This document shows, piece after piece, positions 22,730 to 33,033 of a stretch of 64,000 bases of DNA. The notes under the pieces are model-generated. The model was not told the origin of the DNA, ran no database searches, and saw only the letters and a program-made list of their open reading frames with translations. Position numbers and translations under genes: made by a program. Position 1 is the first letter of the stretch. Each line of letters starts with the position of its first letter. The stretch comes from Arachnopeziza araneosa (Eukaryota > Ascomycota > Leotiomycetes > Helotiales > Arachnopezizaceae): positions 251,648 through 315,647 of the forward strand of contig QYAI01000016.1 of the NCBI GenBank assembly GCA_003988855.1, in the 5' to 3' direction.

Positions 22730-23482
22730 ACTTAGCATTAACGTTGGTCCATAAGTCCATACGCAGCCGGATGTTCTAGTTGGCAAAGCCATTCGTCGAC
22801 TGATAATTCTAGAGCTTTGTAATCTAGTGTTCGCTAACCCCCTCATCTATCATAATGCCGAAACACCTTAAAGGCTACACAAAGCAGTAATCAAAACTCC
22901 AGCATGAAATTTGTGTGTTTTGTTATTTCTAGTTTTTTTCTGTCCGTATTCTCACGATGGTGCTGTAGCTAAGGTTAGCAAAGTTGTAATATTTTACCCT
23001 AATACTTTCGTTACATCCGTAGTATCTAGTGCATTTATCTTTTGTGGTACTTCTTATTTTCTCACTGTCACATAGAAGACGCAGATTTGACATGGAGGGG
23101 AGTGGGGCCGTACGAGCTACTTTGGTTTAGGGGCGTTATTGAACACGCATGATCTAATGGTTTCTATAAAGAAATTCTCGATTAAAATGTAACTTGAGAT
23201 TTAACGGATTGAAAAGTATTGGCAAAGCGCCATAGATATAATATATTTTTATAGTCCGCCTCCAGCCATTCTTGAGCTAGGTATTCACTTAGATGGCCCC
23301 TCCGCTTACAGTAATGACATCGCATTGTTGTTGTTGTTGTTGTTGTTGTCGTCGAGCCTCACCTCGCATTTGGCATAACCACCAATTTCAATCACACATC
23401 GAATAGCATCGAAAGTAAGTCTCATTTTATAACGCAGTTATAGCGCTATCGATCTAAATTAACTTCTAACATAGTCGCCAAG
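22730..23482. other. Intergenic region with TTG microsatellite
   Basis: These 753 bp between two same-strand genes are AT-rich and carry no supported gene. A (TTG)8 run lies near the end, about 130 bp upstream of the next ATG. Confidence 0.4.
23325..23349. repeat. (TTG)8 microsatellite
   Basis: A perfect trinucleotide run lies upstream of the small coiled-coil gene and is followed by imperfect GTCGTC units. It is probably in the promoter or 5' UTR. Confidence 0.85.
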
Positions 23483-24153
23483 ATGTCGGACGAGCAAAAT
23501 CAACAGAAGGGGTCTGACTATGGCTTTGGTCTTACAGACCCTCCAGTGCCTTATGCAGTTAGTTTCATGCTTCTTCGTTCGACATATGTCTAATAATATG
23601 TACAGGAGCTTCACCAGGCCGATACAGTTCAATCTGCCGCATCTGATAAGCTTCTTGACCACCAAATCTTCTTTCTCAAGTCGTTGCAGGAGATGAAGGA
23701 GCAGTGGACTGCTGAGCATGAGCGTGACTTGAGCCGGAAGATTGAGCGCAGAATTAAGTTACAGGCGAAGCATGAAGCTAAGTATGGAGCCCAGGTTATA
23801 GCCTATTTGGTTCTACTCTATGGTTTCTGAGATTTTGGTTCTCAGAAGCTAAAATGTGGATTTTGAAGTTAGGCAAAGCTAACGTCCTATCTTTCAGGCT
23901 CGATTTGCAGGAAGAGAATCGAATGACCTTAATCGAGTCCGAGAAGAAGCTTCAGGCACGCCTCTTGGGAGAATTGAGATCGCAGATTGAAAAAGAATTG
24001 AGATCGCAGATTGAGAAAGAATTGAGAGTCAAGATTACAGACGAATTCAAGGCTGTTCATCAGAAGGAGCTTACGGACCTTGAGGCTCGGATTCGGGACG
24101 AGTATGAAGAGGAATTGAGGGAGCCTAGGGAGCTTAGGCACTCATTCTTTTAG
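23483..24153 (+). CDS. Small coiled-coil protein of unknown function
   Basis: I do not recognise this protein. Exons 23483-23557, 23606-23781 and 23898-24153 join in frame to 168 residues (introns 48 and 116 nt). It starts MSDEQNQQKGSDYGFGLTDP. From about residue 45 it is almost entirely charged helix (KEQWTAEHERDLSRKIERR, then LQEENRMTLIESEKKLQ). Two copies of an eight-residue unit, ELRSQIEK, follow one another and are succeeded by a related ELRVKITD, mirrored by a 24-bp tandem repeat in the DNA. The C-terminus LREPRELRHSFF is short and non-acidic. There is no signal peptide or membrane segment. A role as an oligomerising adaptor is only an inference from the coiled coil. Confidence 0.7.
23968..24026 (+). 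repeat. 24-bp tandem repeat in coding sequence
   Basis: Two nearly identical 24-bp copies plus a partial third encode the ELRSQIEK units of the coiled-coil protein. They differ at one synonymous AAA/GAG-type position, so this is a recent in-frame duplication. Confidence 0.8.
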
Positions 24154-24721
24154 GTTCTATATGGGTTCTCCAGATCTGGGCAATGCATGTCAAACTTCTA
24201 GGTAGCGTCACACAGGCGTGACTTCTTGCTGTTGTCTGCGCAATTGCAATACTGTAGGGCGGTATTTGCTTCATGGGTAGTAAATCAACAGTTTACTAAG
24301 AAATTGCCATCATGCAGCGTCTGTTATATCTTGAAAAGAACCTAGTGGTGGAGATAAACGGAGGTATGCTGCTAATGTACTAGACAAGTTCAGTCGGGTT
24401 CGCTTAGCATGTAAACAACCTACCCAAACAAGCATCCTAAGCGATGGATATGCTTTTTCACAAGAGCTTGATAGGTGCCGGTAGCGGAGTGAATTAGGGT
24501 GATCAATTTTGAGTCTAGAGAGTGTCCCGCTGACTCAAAGGACAAGGCAAATAAGCTTTGCATACCACAAACAAAGAGAATCAAGTTGCGTCGTACTGTT
24601 GCTTTGCTCAAACGTTCGTTTTGTCCCAACACTTTGATCTTAATCTATTGTCATGATCTATAAATCAAACCTCATGTTCGACCACGTTGTCTAATGTGCA
24701 ATATCGATGGCAGTAATATTC
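24154..24721. other. Convergent 3' intergenic region
   Basis: These 568 bp lie between the 3' ends of the coiled-coil gene and LTO1. No supported feature is seen. Confidence 0.4.
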
Positions 24722-25192
24722 TCAATTATTTCCGCCATTTCCCTTCTCAGTCCCAATAATCCTCTCTATCACTTTGACTTTGGCCTGAGCTCTTTTTAGA
24801 CGGTCATCAAAATCAGATACCGCTTCCTCAGTGTTCTCGGTAGAAAGACTCTCTGACTCAACCAACGCATGGAGTGTGATAAGATGTTTTCGAAGCCGCA
24901 AGCTTGGTTGATAGGCATTCAAAGTCAAATGGCCTTGAGACGATGGGGCTTTCTCGGTCTCATTACCGGCCAATTCATCGCTCTTTCGGAATTGAGGTAG
25001 TCGATTCGCCCAGATCAGGGACTTGCCGTGAAGCCTCCCTGTCTCGACATACTTCTCAAATCCTTTCTCCAGTCCAAAGGTCCGCCCTTCGATTCGCCCT
25101 GCACTTACTCCTTCTTCTAAACCTTGTACATAACCTCCGGCATAGAACTGCTCCTCTAGTGCTAAGATTTCGTCAAATGTTTGTGGCGCCAT
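24722..25192 (-). CDS. LTO1: Lto1/ORAOV1-like protein (Yae1-N deca-GX3 motif)
   Basis: Lto1 pairs with Yae1 to recruit the ABC protein Rli1 for cytosolic iron-sulfur cluster insertion, linking it to ribosome recycling. This intronless ORF encodes 156 residues. The N-terminus has TFDEILALEEQFYAGGYVQG followed by the glycine-every-fourth-residue series (GLEEGVSAGRIEGRTFGLEKG), the deca-GX3 hallmark. Then comes YVETGRLHGKSLIW. The second half is a predicted helix with no motif and ends GTEKGNGGNN. Lto1 of yeast is known for a C-terminal tryptophan that binds the iron-sulfur targeting complex; this model has none, so either the 3' end is missed or the feature is lost here. It is divergent from the MetRS gene (537 bp). 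Confidence 0.85.
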   Translation of the reverse strand: MAPQTFDEILALEEQFYAGGYVQGLEEGVSAGRIEGRTFGLEKGFEKYVETGRLHGKSLIWANRLPQFRKSDELAGNETEKAPSSQGHLTLNAYQPSLRLRKHLITLHALVESESLSTENTEEAVSDFDDRLKRAQAKVKVIERIIGTEKGNGGNN

Positions 25193-25729
25193 CTTGAAGC
25201 CAAGACTATTCTATTCAGCCTCGAGCTGGAATCAAGGGTCTGAAAGGGAGAGGGGCGCACTGTTGAAAACGATTCGAAACAGCACCAAGCGAGGTTATGA
25301 ATGAAATGAGAAGACGTTTTATTTTTTCAGTATGGAGTTGTTGACACAAAATTTTGATTTCTTCGATTCGGACAAAGCCACTCGTTTTAACCTTAACTTA
25401 CAGCCTCGCCGCTTTGTCAGCCTTGTCAATTCTTGTCGAGCTGTTTACATGACTCCACATCTGTACTATCTAATATTTTTTGGTGAGTTTATTATCATAA
25501 ATGCTTGTATCAAACAGTTTACAAGTGTGGATCAGGCGTTTTCTAATCTGGAAACGTTTCTGGTGACTTCTTTGCTTCAGCCTCGCCACTTCCTCGAGGT
25601 TTTAGCGAGGGGTTGATTGCATCAATGAGGGGTGACTCAAGTGCTTGACTCAAACTCCCCGCCATTCCATAACTTCGACTTTTTCTCCACCAAACTTCTC
25701 AACTCTGATCAATTGGCAACTATTTGCAA
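25193..25729. promoter_or_regulatory. Divergent upstream region (LTO1 / MetRS)
   Basis: These 537 bp separate two outward-facing translation-related genes and should hold both promoters. No ORF with recognisable content is seen. Confidence 0.45.
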
Positions 25730-27665
25730 ATGGCGAAACCAGAAATCATTCTCCCAAAGAAGGGAAAGAAAAATGTTCTCATTACAAGCGCTCTACCATA
25801 CGTCAACAACGTCCCGCATCTTGGAAATGTTATTGGTAGCGTGCTCAGTGCTGATGTCTTCTCACGATATAGCAAATTAAGAGACAGACCAACACTCTTC
25901 ATCTGCGGAACAGATGAGTATGGAACTGCCACCGAAACACGAGCTCTTGAAACTGGTCAAACACCGCAAGAACTCTGTGACGAATTCCACAAAAAGCATA
26001 AGGACATTTACGACTGGTTCGATATCAGCTTCGATTACTTTGGGAGGACTACAACGCAACAACAGACTGAAATCGCGCAAGATATATTTCTAAAGCTTCA
26101 TAAAAATGGTTATTTGGAGGAAAGGACAACAAAACAACCATATTGCGAGGCACATCAGTCATTCCTGGCAGATCGGTTTGTGGAGGGCACATGTCCTAAA
26201 TGTGGTGACAAAGGTGCAAGAGGAGATCAATGCGACAAATGTGGAAGCCTTCTGGACCCACTTGAGTTGCTAGAACCTCGCTGTAAAATCGATGGTGCAA
26301 CACCAGTTACAAAGGATACAACACACATTTTCCTCCGACTTGACAAGACACAAAAAGCGCTCGAGGAATGGGTTTCAAAGACAAGTGAGGAAGGAGGATG
26401 GTCCGCTAATGCCACAAGTATTGCAAAAGCTTGGTTAGAGAAAGGATTGGAAGGACGAAGTATCACAAGAGATCTGAAATGGGGCACCCCTGTGCCACTA
26501 CCTGGGTACGAGAAGAAGGTGTTATATGTTTGGTTCGACGCATGCATTGGTTATCCTTCTATCACCGCAAATTATACCAAGGAGTGGGAGCAGTGGTGGC
26601 GAAATCCGGAGGAGGTTGAGCTTTACCAATTCATGGGGAAAGATAATGTTCAGTTTCACACCATTATTTTCCCAGGCTCTCAAATTGGCACTAAAGATAA
26701 ATGGACGAAAGTTAGCCACCTTTCGGTTACCGAATATCTCAACTATGAGCAAGGCAAATTCTCTAAGTCAAGAGGTATTGGTGTCTTCGGGGATACTGCT
26801 AGACTAACTGGGATCGATGCATCGGTCTGGAGATATTACCTTCTTTCAAACAGACCTGAGACTGGAGATACACAGTTTGAGTGGAAATTTTTTATTGCAG
26901 CAAACAACAGCGAACTTTTGGCGAATCTGGGTAACTTCGTTAATCGCCTGATAAAATTCATCAATGCCAAGCTTGATAGTGTTATTCCTGAGTATTCAAT
27001 AGAGGACGCAGATGAGTCCTTGGAGCTCCCTAAGTTAATTAAAGAGGTTAACGATGCCCTCGTGGAATACAACTCAGATATGGAAGCAACCAAACTCCGG
27101 AATGCTTTGAGGAAGATCATGGAAATCTCCACACTTGGAAACGGCCTTCTTCAAGGACGTGTCGACAATGCTAATCTCCAGAACCACGAGAAACGCACAA
27201 AAACAGTTCTTGGTGTAGCACTCAGTTTGACCAGCTTGATTGCATCTATCACGTCTCCTTTCATGCCAGCTATTGCACAATCGATTGCGGAGCAATTGGG
27301 TCTTCCGAAAGTCCGATCCATCCCTGATAAATGGGATATCTCATTCCCAGCTCCCGGCCATAAGATTGGAAAGGCTCAACATTTATTCTCACGTATTCCG
27401 GAAGAGAAAGAAAAGGAGTGGAGAGAGAAGTATGGCGGAACGCAAGCGTCAAGACTGGCAGAGGAGCAAGCCAAGGCTAAGAAAGCTGCCGATAAATTAA
27501 GAGACAAGGAGAGAAAGAAGGCAAAGGTAAAATCTCAAGACCCTTTAAATATGCAAGCTGATCTTTCAATAGAAGGACGCCGCTGCCGCAGTTACTACGG
27601 GTAAATCCACAAAGGAAGAGAAACCCACTGTTGGAGCGAAGGAAGCCGAATTACCAATTAGATAA
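25730..27665 (+). CDS. MES1: Cytosolic methionyl-tRNA synthetase
   Basis: This class I synthetase charges tRNA-Met in the cytosol. Exons 25730-27526 and 27573-27665 join across a 46-nt intron and give 629 residues. The class I signature is PHLGN (residues 29-33) after LITSALPYVNNV. A zinc-binding insert is seen at CPKCGDKGARGDQCDKCG (about 154-171). The second signature is KFSKS (about 343-347), preceded by FMGKDNVQFHTIIFPG. The anticodon-binding domain follows (NRPETGDTQFEWK, NNSELLANLGNFVNR). The tail is lysine-rich and ends AELPIR. The protein begins directly with the catalytic core and lacks the GST-like N-terminal domain that docks the yeast enzyme on Arc1. No mitochondrial targeting sequence is seen. 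Confidence 0.95.
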
Positions 27666-28089
27666 AAGAATTGAGCAGTGGCTTTGCATTGCTGGCGCCT
27701 GGAGAGAAGGAAAAGAATCGAATTGGTCGTTGCAATATGGACATGGAGGAATGATTGTGGACGAGATGATACCTCCATCAACTGGGTTGCGTCTTTTGTT
27801 TGCTAAGAGTCTAGAAAATCTGCTGGCTCTGGTTCCCAGCGAGTCTTTATAGTAGTTAGATGTTGAACTTCATTACTTTTGGTAAATTATTGTAGCTACG
27901 TTTTCATAGCCCAGAAAACCAAAATCGCTTTCTTCAAATTAGCCATAAAAGGAAGTAAACATTTTCTGGTGAAAGATTTCATCTCCTTTGTTAAGACCAA
28001 TGTCCTGGGTACCCGTAATAGATATATTGAGCTGCTCATTTTATATCATGATATCTAGACTCAAGTTTAACATTCTATCCAACGACCCA
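27666..28089. other. Convergent 3' intergenic region
   Basis: These 424 bp lie between the 3' ends of the MetRS and SDR genes. The in-frame ORF at 27631-27852 is a by-product. No supported feature is seen. Confidence 0.4.
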
Positions 28090-29040
28090 TCAAATGGCCA
28101 TTCTCAACCCCCCATTAGCACACACAACCTGTCCCGTGCACCATACGCTATCCTCCGTAGACAACATCCCAACAATTCCAGCAATCTCCCCCGTGTACGC
28201 TGGTCTCCCTCCCGCAACTTTAGCATCTTCTAACAGTTCTTTTGAATCATACTCCTCTCTAACCTCACTACCCGGCGTCTGTTTGATGAACGGTGAGAGG
28301 CTGGCCTTGAACGCACTCGTCGTTTCCGCCCACATCTCTGTAGCTACAGGTCCTGGATTAATAGCATTTACGGTAGCTCGATTTGATAACTCGCGAGACC
28401 ATGTCCGTGTCATGGCTTCTAGAGCGGCTTTGGTACCACCATAGACAGACTGCCCTATGAATCCCTCTGAGCTGCTCACGGAGCTGATGTTGATGATCCT
28501 CCCACTTCGATCATTTGGTAGGTATTGAATAGCAGCTTGCATGAGTAGCAACGGACCTAAAACATTGATGCTATATTGTCGATTGAAATCTTCAATATTA
28601 CAGTCTTCGATTTTCAGGTTCTTGGAGACACCAGCGTTGTTGATGATGATGTCAATTTGGAACTTGCCTGTCTTTGGGTGTGCAAAGTAGTTTTTGGCTG
28701 TGTTTATGAGATGAGCTGGGCCGGTGGGGTTTCCCATATCGGCTTGGACGGGGAGCCCACTAATTCCATACTCTTGGGCGAGGGAATGGGAGAGGTTGGC
28801 TGTAAGTTGGGCGGATGAGGAGGAAGTGTAGTTTAAGATGAGGTTAGCACCTTTGGAGGCAAGGTTGTGAGCGATTGCTTCACCAATTCCTGGGGACTTT
28901 TAGTTTTGAATCCGATGCGATCAAGAGAACATACCTCTCGAGGCTCCTGTGATAATAGCAAGTTTCCCCTCCAGTGGGCGATAGCCTCTTGCCCCGCCCA
29001 GGTTGGTAGATGCTGTTCTTGTGTGTGGTGGACGTTCCAT
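28090..29040 (-). CDS. Short-chain dehydrogenase/reductase (SDR)
   Basis: This is a classical NAD(P)-dependent oxidoreductase of unknown substrate. Exons 28935-29040 and 28090-28889 join across a 45-nt intron and give 301 residues. The cofactor motif TGASRGIGEAIAHNL spans the intron. NNAG follows at IDIIINNAGVSKN, the catalytic Ser at INISSVSSSEG, and the YxxxK pair at SVYGGTKAALE. The cofactor-side motif INPGPVATEM is also present. The C-terminus (WCTGQVVCANGGLRMAI) is the usual SDR ending. About 30 N-terminal residues (MERPPHTRTASTNLGGARGY) precede the Rossmann fold and have no clear targeting features. It is divergent from NAA10, 267 bp away; there is no biosynthetic cluster around it. Confidence 0.88.
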
Positions 29041-29307
29041 TATTCCTATCAATTTAGAGTATCTTTTTGGGAAGCAGAATAGAATGAGAGCAAGGCGAGG
29101 AGATGATATACTTATTCTTGAAAGGTGCATGAAGAGGGTCGAAATTCATGTTGAGAGCCGAGAGCAGGACAAGACCCCACCATTGGCGGGGTTGAAGCAG
29201 TCCCACAAAAGTTCGGCTAGCCGCTCCAATTGCAAGGAGCCGGGCGAAGTCTCTCGACCGTCGAGCTTCGAGCTTGATCTTTGTTCACACGAGAAGACAT
29301 ATTAACA

Positions 29308-30140
29308 ATGGATATACGATTGCTCCATCCCTCGGATATACCTCATGTTCAGCATGCAAACATTACCAACCTCCCCGAGAAGTAGATGCTCTTCGTCTAA
29401 CTCCAGAACTCAAGCTCACAAGATCACAGCTATTTTATGAAATACTACCTCTACCATGCTCTCTCCTGGCCACAACTCTCCTACGTTGCAGTCGATGTCT
29501 CGCGTCCTCAAAAATCCCCCTATGACTACCCTCGTATCGTCGGCTATGTCCTCGCAAAGATGGAGGAAGACCCCCCGGATGGAGTGCAGCATGGCCATAT
29601 TACCAGTCTAAGCGTGATGAGAACACACCGACGCTTGGGGATTGCAGAGAAGCTGATGCGGCAGTCACGTACGTCTTTTCATTCTTGCCAGAATATGCAC
29701 GATCATGTCGGGTTGAATTTAGGCTAACGAGACATTGAGCAGAGCGCGCTATGGTAGAAACCTTCCACGCCTCCTACGTCTCTCTTCACGTCCGTGTCTC
29801 TAATAATGCCGCCTTACGTCTCTACCGTGACACTTTAGGCTTCAAGAACGAGAAGATCGAAGCCAAGTACTACGCCGATGGCGAGGATGCCTATAGCATG
29901 AAGCTGGATCTAGGGTATGTGCGAGAGCAGATCCAGGATGAGCTGGATGTGGAGGAGGTGGATGAGGGTGGTCCGGTAGGTACGCAAGGGAGTCAGGCAG
30001 AAGGCGAGAATGGCTCGTTAGCGATTAGGGAGAAGGGGGAGAGTGGAGCTAGTAAGGGAGGAAAGAAGAGGAAGGTTAGAGTAGGGAGAGGTTTGGGGGT
30101 TGGCGATTTGGTTGAGAGAGATGAGAGCCATAAGAGTTGA
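29308..30140 (+). CDS. ARD1: Catalytic subunit of N-terminal acetyltransferase A (Naa10/Ard1)
   Basis: Naa10 acetylates the N-termini of nascent proteins at the ribosome, together with Naa15. Exons 29308-29381, 29430-29668 and 29743-30140 give 236 residues. The N-terminus MDIRLLHPSDIPHVQHANI and NLPENYFMKYYLYHALSWPQ are family hallmarks, the second restored by splicing. The acetyl-CoA loop is RRLGIA (residues 92-97) in HITSLSVMRTHRRLGIAEK. RAMVETFHASYVSLHVR and AKYYADGEDAYSMKLDL complete the GNAT fold. After about residue 165 there is a variable tail, first acidic (DELDVEEVDEGG) then basic (KGGKKRKVRVGRG), longer than the core enzyme needs. Introns are 48 and 74 nt. Confidence 0.95.
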
Positions 30141-31464
30141 GATCTTATAAGTTGATTGGGCATTGTGGTTGCATATGCGGAGTCTGAAAAGTACTTGGGA
30201 ATAGATACCTTTGCCAAATCAATTGTCCATGATTGCATTTCACTTTTCTAAATGCAATTTCTGACTTGAAGTGAGCTCAGAAAGCTTGGAGCAGATTCCA
30301 ATTCCACAAGTCGACAACTCTGACTGCTGCTATTTCTTGCACCCTTGAAAGTTCGTGTTCTATAAAAATTCACATTTACAAAGACGAGGTCAATATGAAT
30401 GAGTAAGAAATCAAGAAACCCGCAAAGCTCTGCAGCCTCATAACAGCAACGCTGAGCCTTTCCTAGTCGATTGAACTCCGCACAACATATTTTCCAAGAT
30501 GAGTAATTCAAAATCGGTCGGCATATTCAGGCTGAAAACTCCTATCATCTTGAGAAGAAAAAAAAGAAGAAGAAATTCGTACATCGAGTACTCTTGGCGT
30601 CCTAACCGTCGACCGAGGATGAGGACGAGAAAAAATGAGGAAGAGGAACAGATCATTAAACATCCTGATGTATAGCGTACTCGTGTTTCAAATTTTAGAG
30701 AGCGAGACGGACAAAAATCCATCGTCCTTGTAGGCAGCCGTTCGCCCCGTTCCCTCCCGCAGCATACTTCCGATACCTGAGTTCCCCAGCAACTCGATGT
30801 AGGCAGAGTAAATATGAAGATTGAGAATCGACGGTTAGAGTCGATATCTATGCTGGGCTTGGGTGAGTATGAGATTGGTCATGAGCACTCACGGACACTA
30901 GTGCAACGGAACACATGCGCAAGCGAAAAGCTGGGCACTCCAAGGGATTACGGGTTCAAGTGCATGTTTCACTCAAACTAGCCTATTATCATTGGCATTC
31001 GCGGACAGTTGATCAAAGTAGCATAGTCTGATTATTGAACTGCAGGAACAGAAAGCAAATGTAAACGGAAGTTTAATAATCAAACTATTTACCCAAGTGG
31101 CCATCAGCTGTATCCCAGTGGTAAATATAAAGGACAGCGACAATACCTTATTTATCTTGAAGTAAATCGTGAAGCACGGATAGTCATTTAAGTGTTTCAT
31201 TTTTTTAGTACCTCGTTATTTGAAGCCTCACTTGGTGTTGGCAGCGCGACGATTTTCTTTATTGTTATTCACAAATCAGAAAAGTCGCAAGCAGATCAGA
31301 ACCAAAGGTGATTACGTGCACGAAAGCCCATTGTTCATTCGTAAATACATCGCTACCTAGGGTCGATTCCGAGCAAACCGCAACGTCACGGCTGACTAGG
31401 AGCTGGGCTGATTCAGGCCATCCCAATTCTCAATCCTTGTACGCCAAACCAATGCGCTATTCAT
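30141..31464. other. Convergent 3' intergenic region of 1.3 kb
   Basis: This stretch lies between the 3' ends of NAA10 and the next minus-strand gene. An A/G-rich patch at about 30540-30655 is visible. All ORFs are under 100 codons and unrecognisable. Confidence 0.4.
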
Positions 31465-32118
31465 CTAGAAAACATCTGTGCGGGTACCCCACCAGGTGAG
31501 GAAGAGCGAGAGGCCAACTGTCTCGAAGACTGTGAAGGATTAGCTCATTGTGATGTGTGATAGGAACGGGATACATACCGCGAGCCACAGCACCAACAGC
31601 AACGGTGTCAAGAGGACGCTTCTCAGTGACAACTTGAGCAATGAACTAATCAAAATTAGTTATACATTGTTAAACCATGGATTGATAGCGTACCGAAGGA
31701 GCAGAGCTGGCAAAGAAGATCAAGCTTCCCAAGTATGCAGCACCCTTGTAGCTGAGAGTACCTGTGGCATTAATGAGAGCACCAACACCGTAGGATTGAA
31801 TAGCGGATCCAACGAGCGAAGTTCCCCAAGCAGCAGCAGCTGAAGCGGCCTCTTTCGACTTGACAAATTCCTCCTTGGAGTTGGCAGCTTGGGCACGGTG
31901 GTAGGTATCGCCAAAGACTGGACCGAGAACAGCGAGGGAAGCAGCATGGTTGAAGATGGTGCCGAGCGCAATGGCCGATGGCTTAACTGGTGGAAGGTCT
32001 GAAGAGGATGCGTTAGCCATTGGGTATTTCTTGATGCTCTCCCTAAAGACGGCGTGACAACCCCTCATTTCACCATCAACAGAATCGCATGAGGAGCATA
32101 CGTACAGTGAAGAGACAT
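31465..32118 (-). CDS. Small conserved fungal membrane protein (DUF1761-like)
   Basis: Four exons (32106-32118, 31694-31998, 31579-31645, 31465-31529) join in frame to 149 residues. The first exon has only 13 nt (MSLH plus one base) and the introns are 107, 48 and 49 nt. The protein has several hydrophobic stretches: AIALGTIFNHAASLAVLGPV, SAAAAWGTSLVGSAIQSYGV, SYKGAAYLGSLIFFA and FETVGLSLFLTWWG, consistent with three or four membrane spans. Between them lies the polar GDTYHRAQAANSKEEF. I associate this pattern with fungal proteins annotated as DUF1761, which have no established role. The conserved reading after each splice supports the model. The upstream gap to the next plus-strand gene is 915 bp. 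Confidence 0.75.
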
Positions 32119-33033
32119 GATGGATAGAGTATGTGGTTGATTGAGGAATTGAATGGGGCTTTCTTGGAGAATCTGAATTGATGCCACTGTGAGTGTTGAG
32201 AAGGAGAATGAAAGGAAGACGAGATCAGCGGGTTAATAAAGGAATGAAAGGTCAGGGCCTAGCACATTCGGTTGGCAGGAAGTAGCCACACCCCATGACG
32301 TCTTGAATGTTGTTGACCGGCCAGGGATTGGGGGGAAAGCAGGTAACCAGTACCTGGGCTGATCCCCCTTACAACATGGCAATGTCGTTTTCTCTCTCTC
32401 GACATGGCGTTGTTCCAGACGGTGCGTGCGACGATGACGTCGGGTGTCTGAACTGCAGATATGTTTGGCGTTATTCCCATTCCGTTTCAATGCCTTCTTT
32501 GTCTTCAGTTCAACGTTCCACGCATCAGACTGCAACATGCGCGCGGATGAGTTAGCATGAGCAGCCGCTGGGAGCATCAAATAGCGGGAGTGGGCTTGGG
32601 AGCTTCCCCACCTCCCAGCAGATACGAAAGGCAACAATGACGTGACTTGTGGCTGACAGAGGCCTGGACACCGAGGTGCAGCGATGGCTAAGCATGGGTG
32701 GATCAGGTGATCCGCCGAAACGTTTCTCCGCTGGGTTGGGAATGGAACCTCCCTCCCTTTCCTCTCCCTGACCCAAGCAAGCTCTCACGCGCCAATCCTC
32801 AAGTCTTTCTCTGTCCGTGCCACCAGAGATGGCTCATCCTTGACTTGCATATGGCTGCAGCACGGGACTATCAACCGCTTCATTCTGTTCACAGAAGGAG
32901 AGTGGTCTCCAGTTATTCGCTAACAAACTATCTCGTGTGAGTCGACTGTCAAGTCACGGAATAGTACCAGACACTGAACTCGGATAGACCTTTCCTTTTT
33001 GTGACTACGTTCATTGCCGCTATCTTCGTCATC
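32119..33033. promoter_or_regulatory. Divergent upstream region
   Basis: These 915 bp separate the small membrane-protein gene (-) and the phosphatase gene (+). C/T-rich patches at about 32380-32400 and 32750-32815 are typical of fungal promoters. ORFs on both strands here are short and unrecognised. Confidence 0.4.

Noticed and set aside
28090..30140. SDR and NAA10 as part of a metabolic gene cluster
   Set aside because: The neighbours are housekeeping genes, and there is no synthase, transporter or regulator typical of such a cluster nearby.
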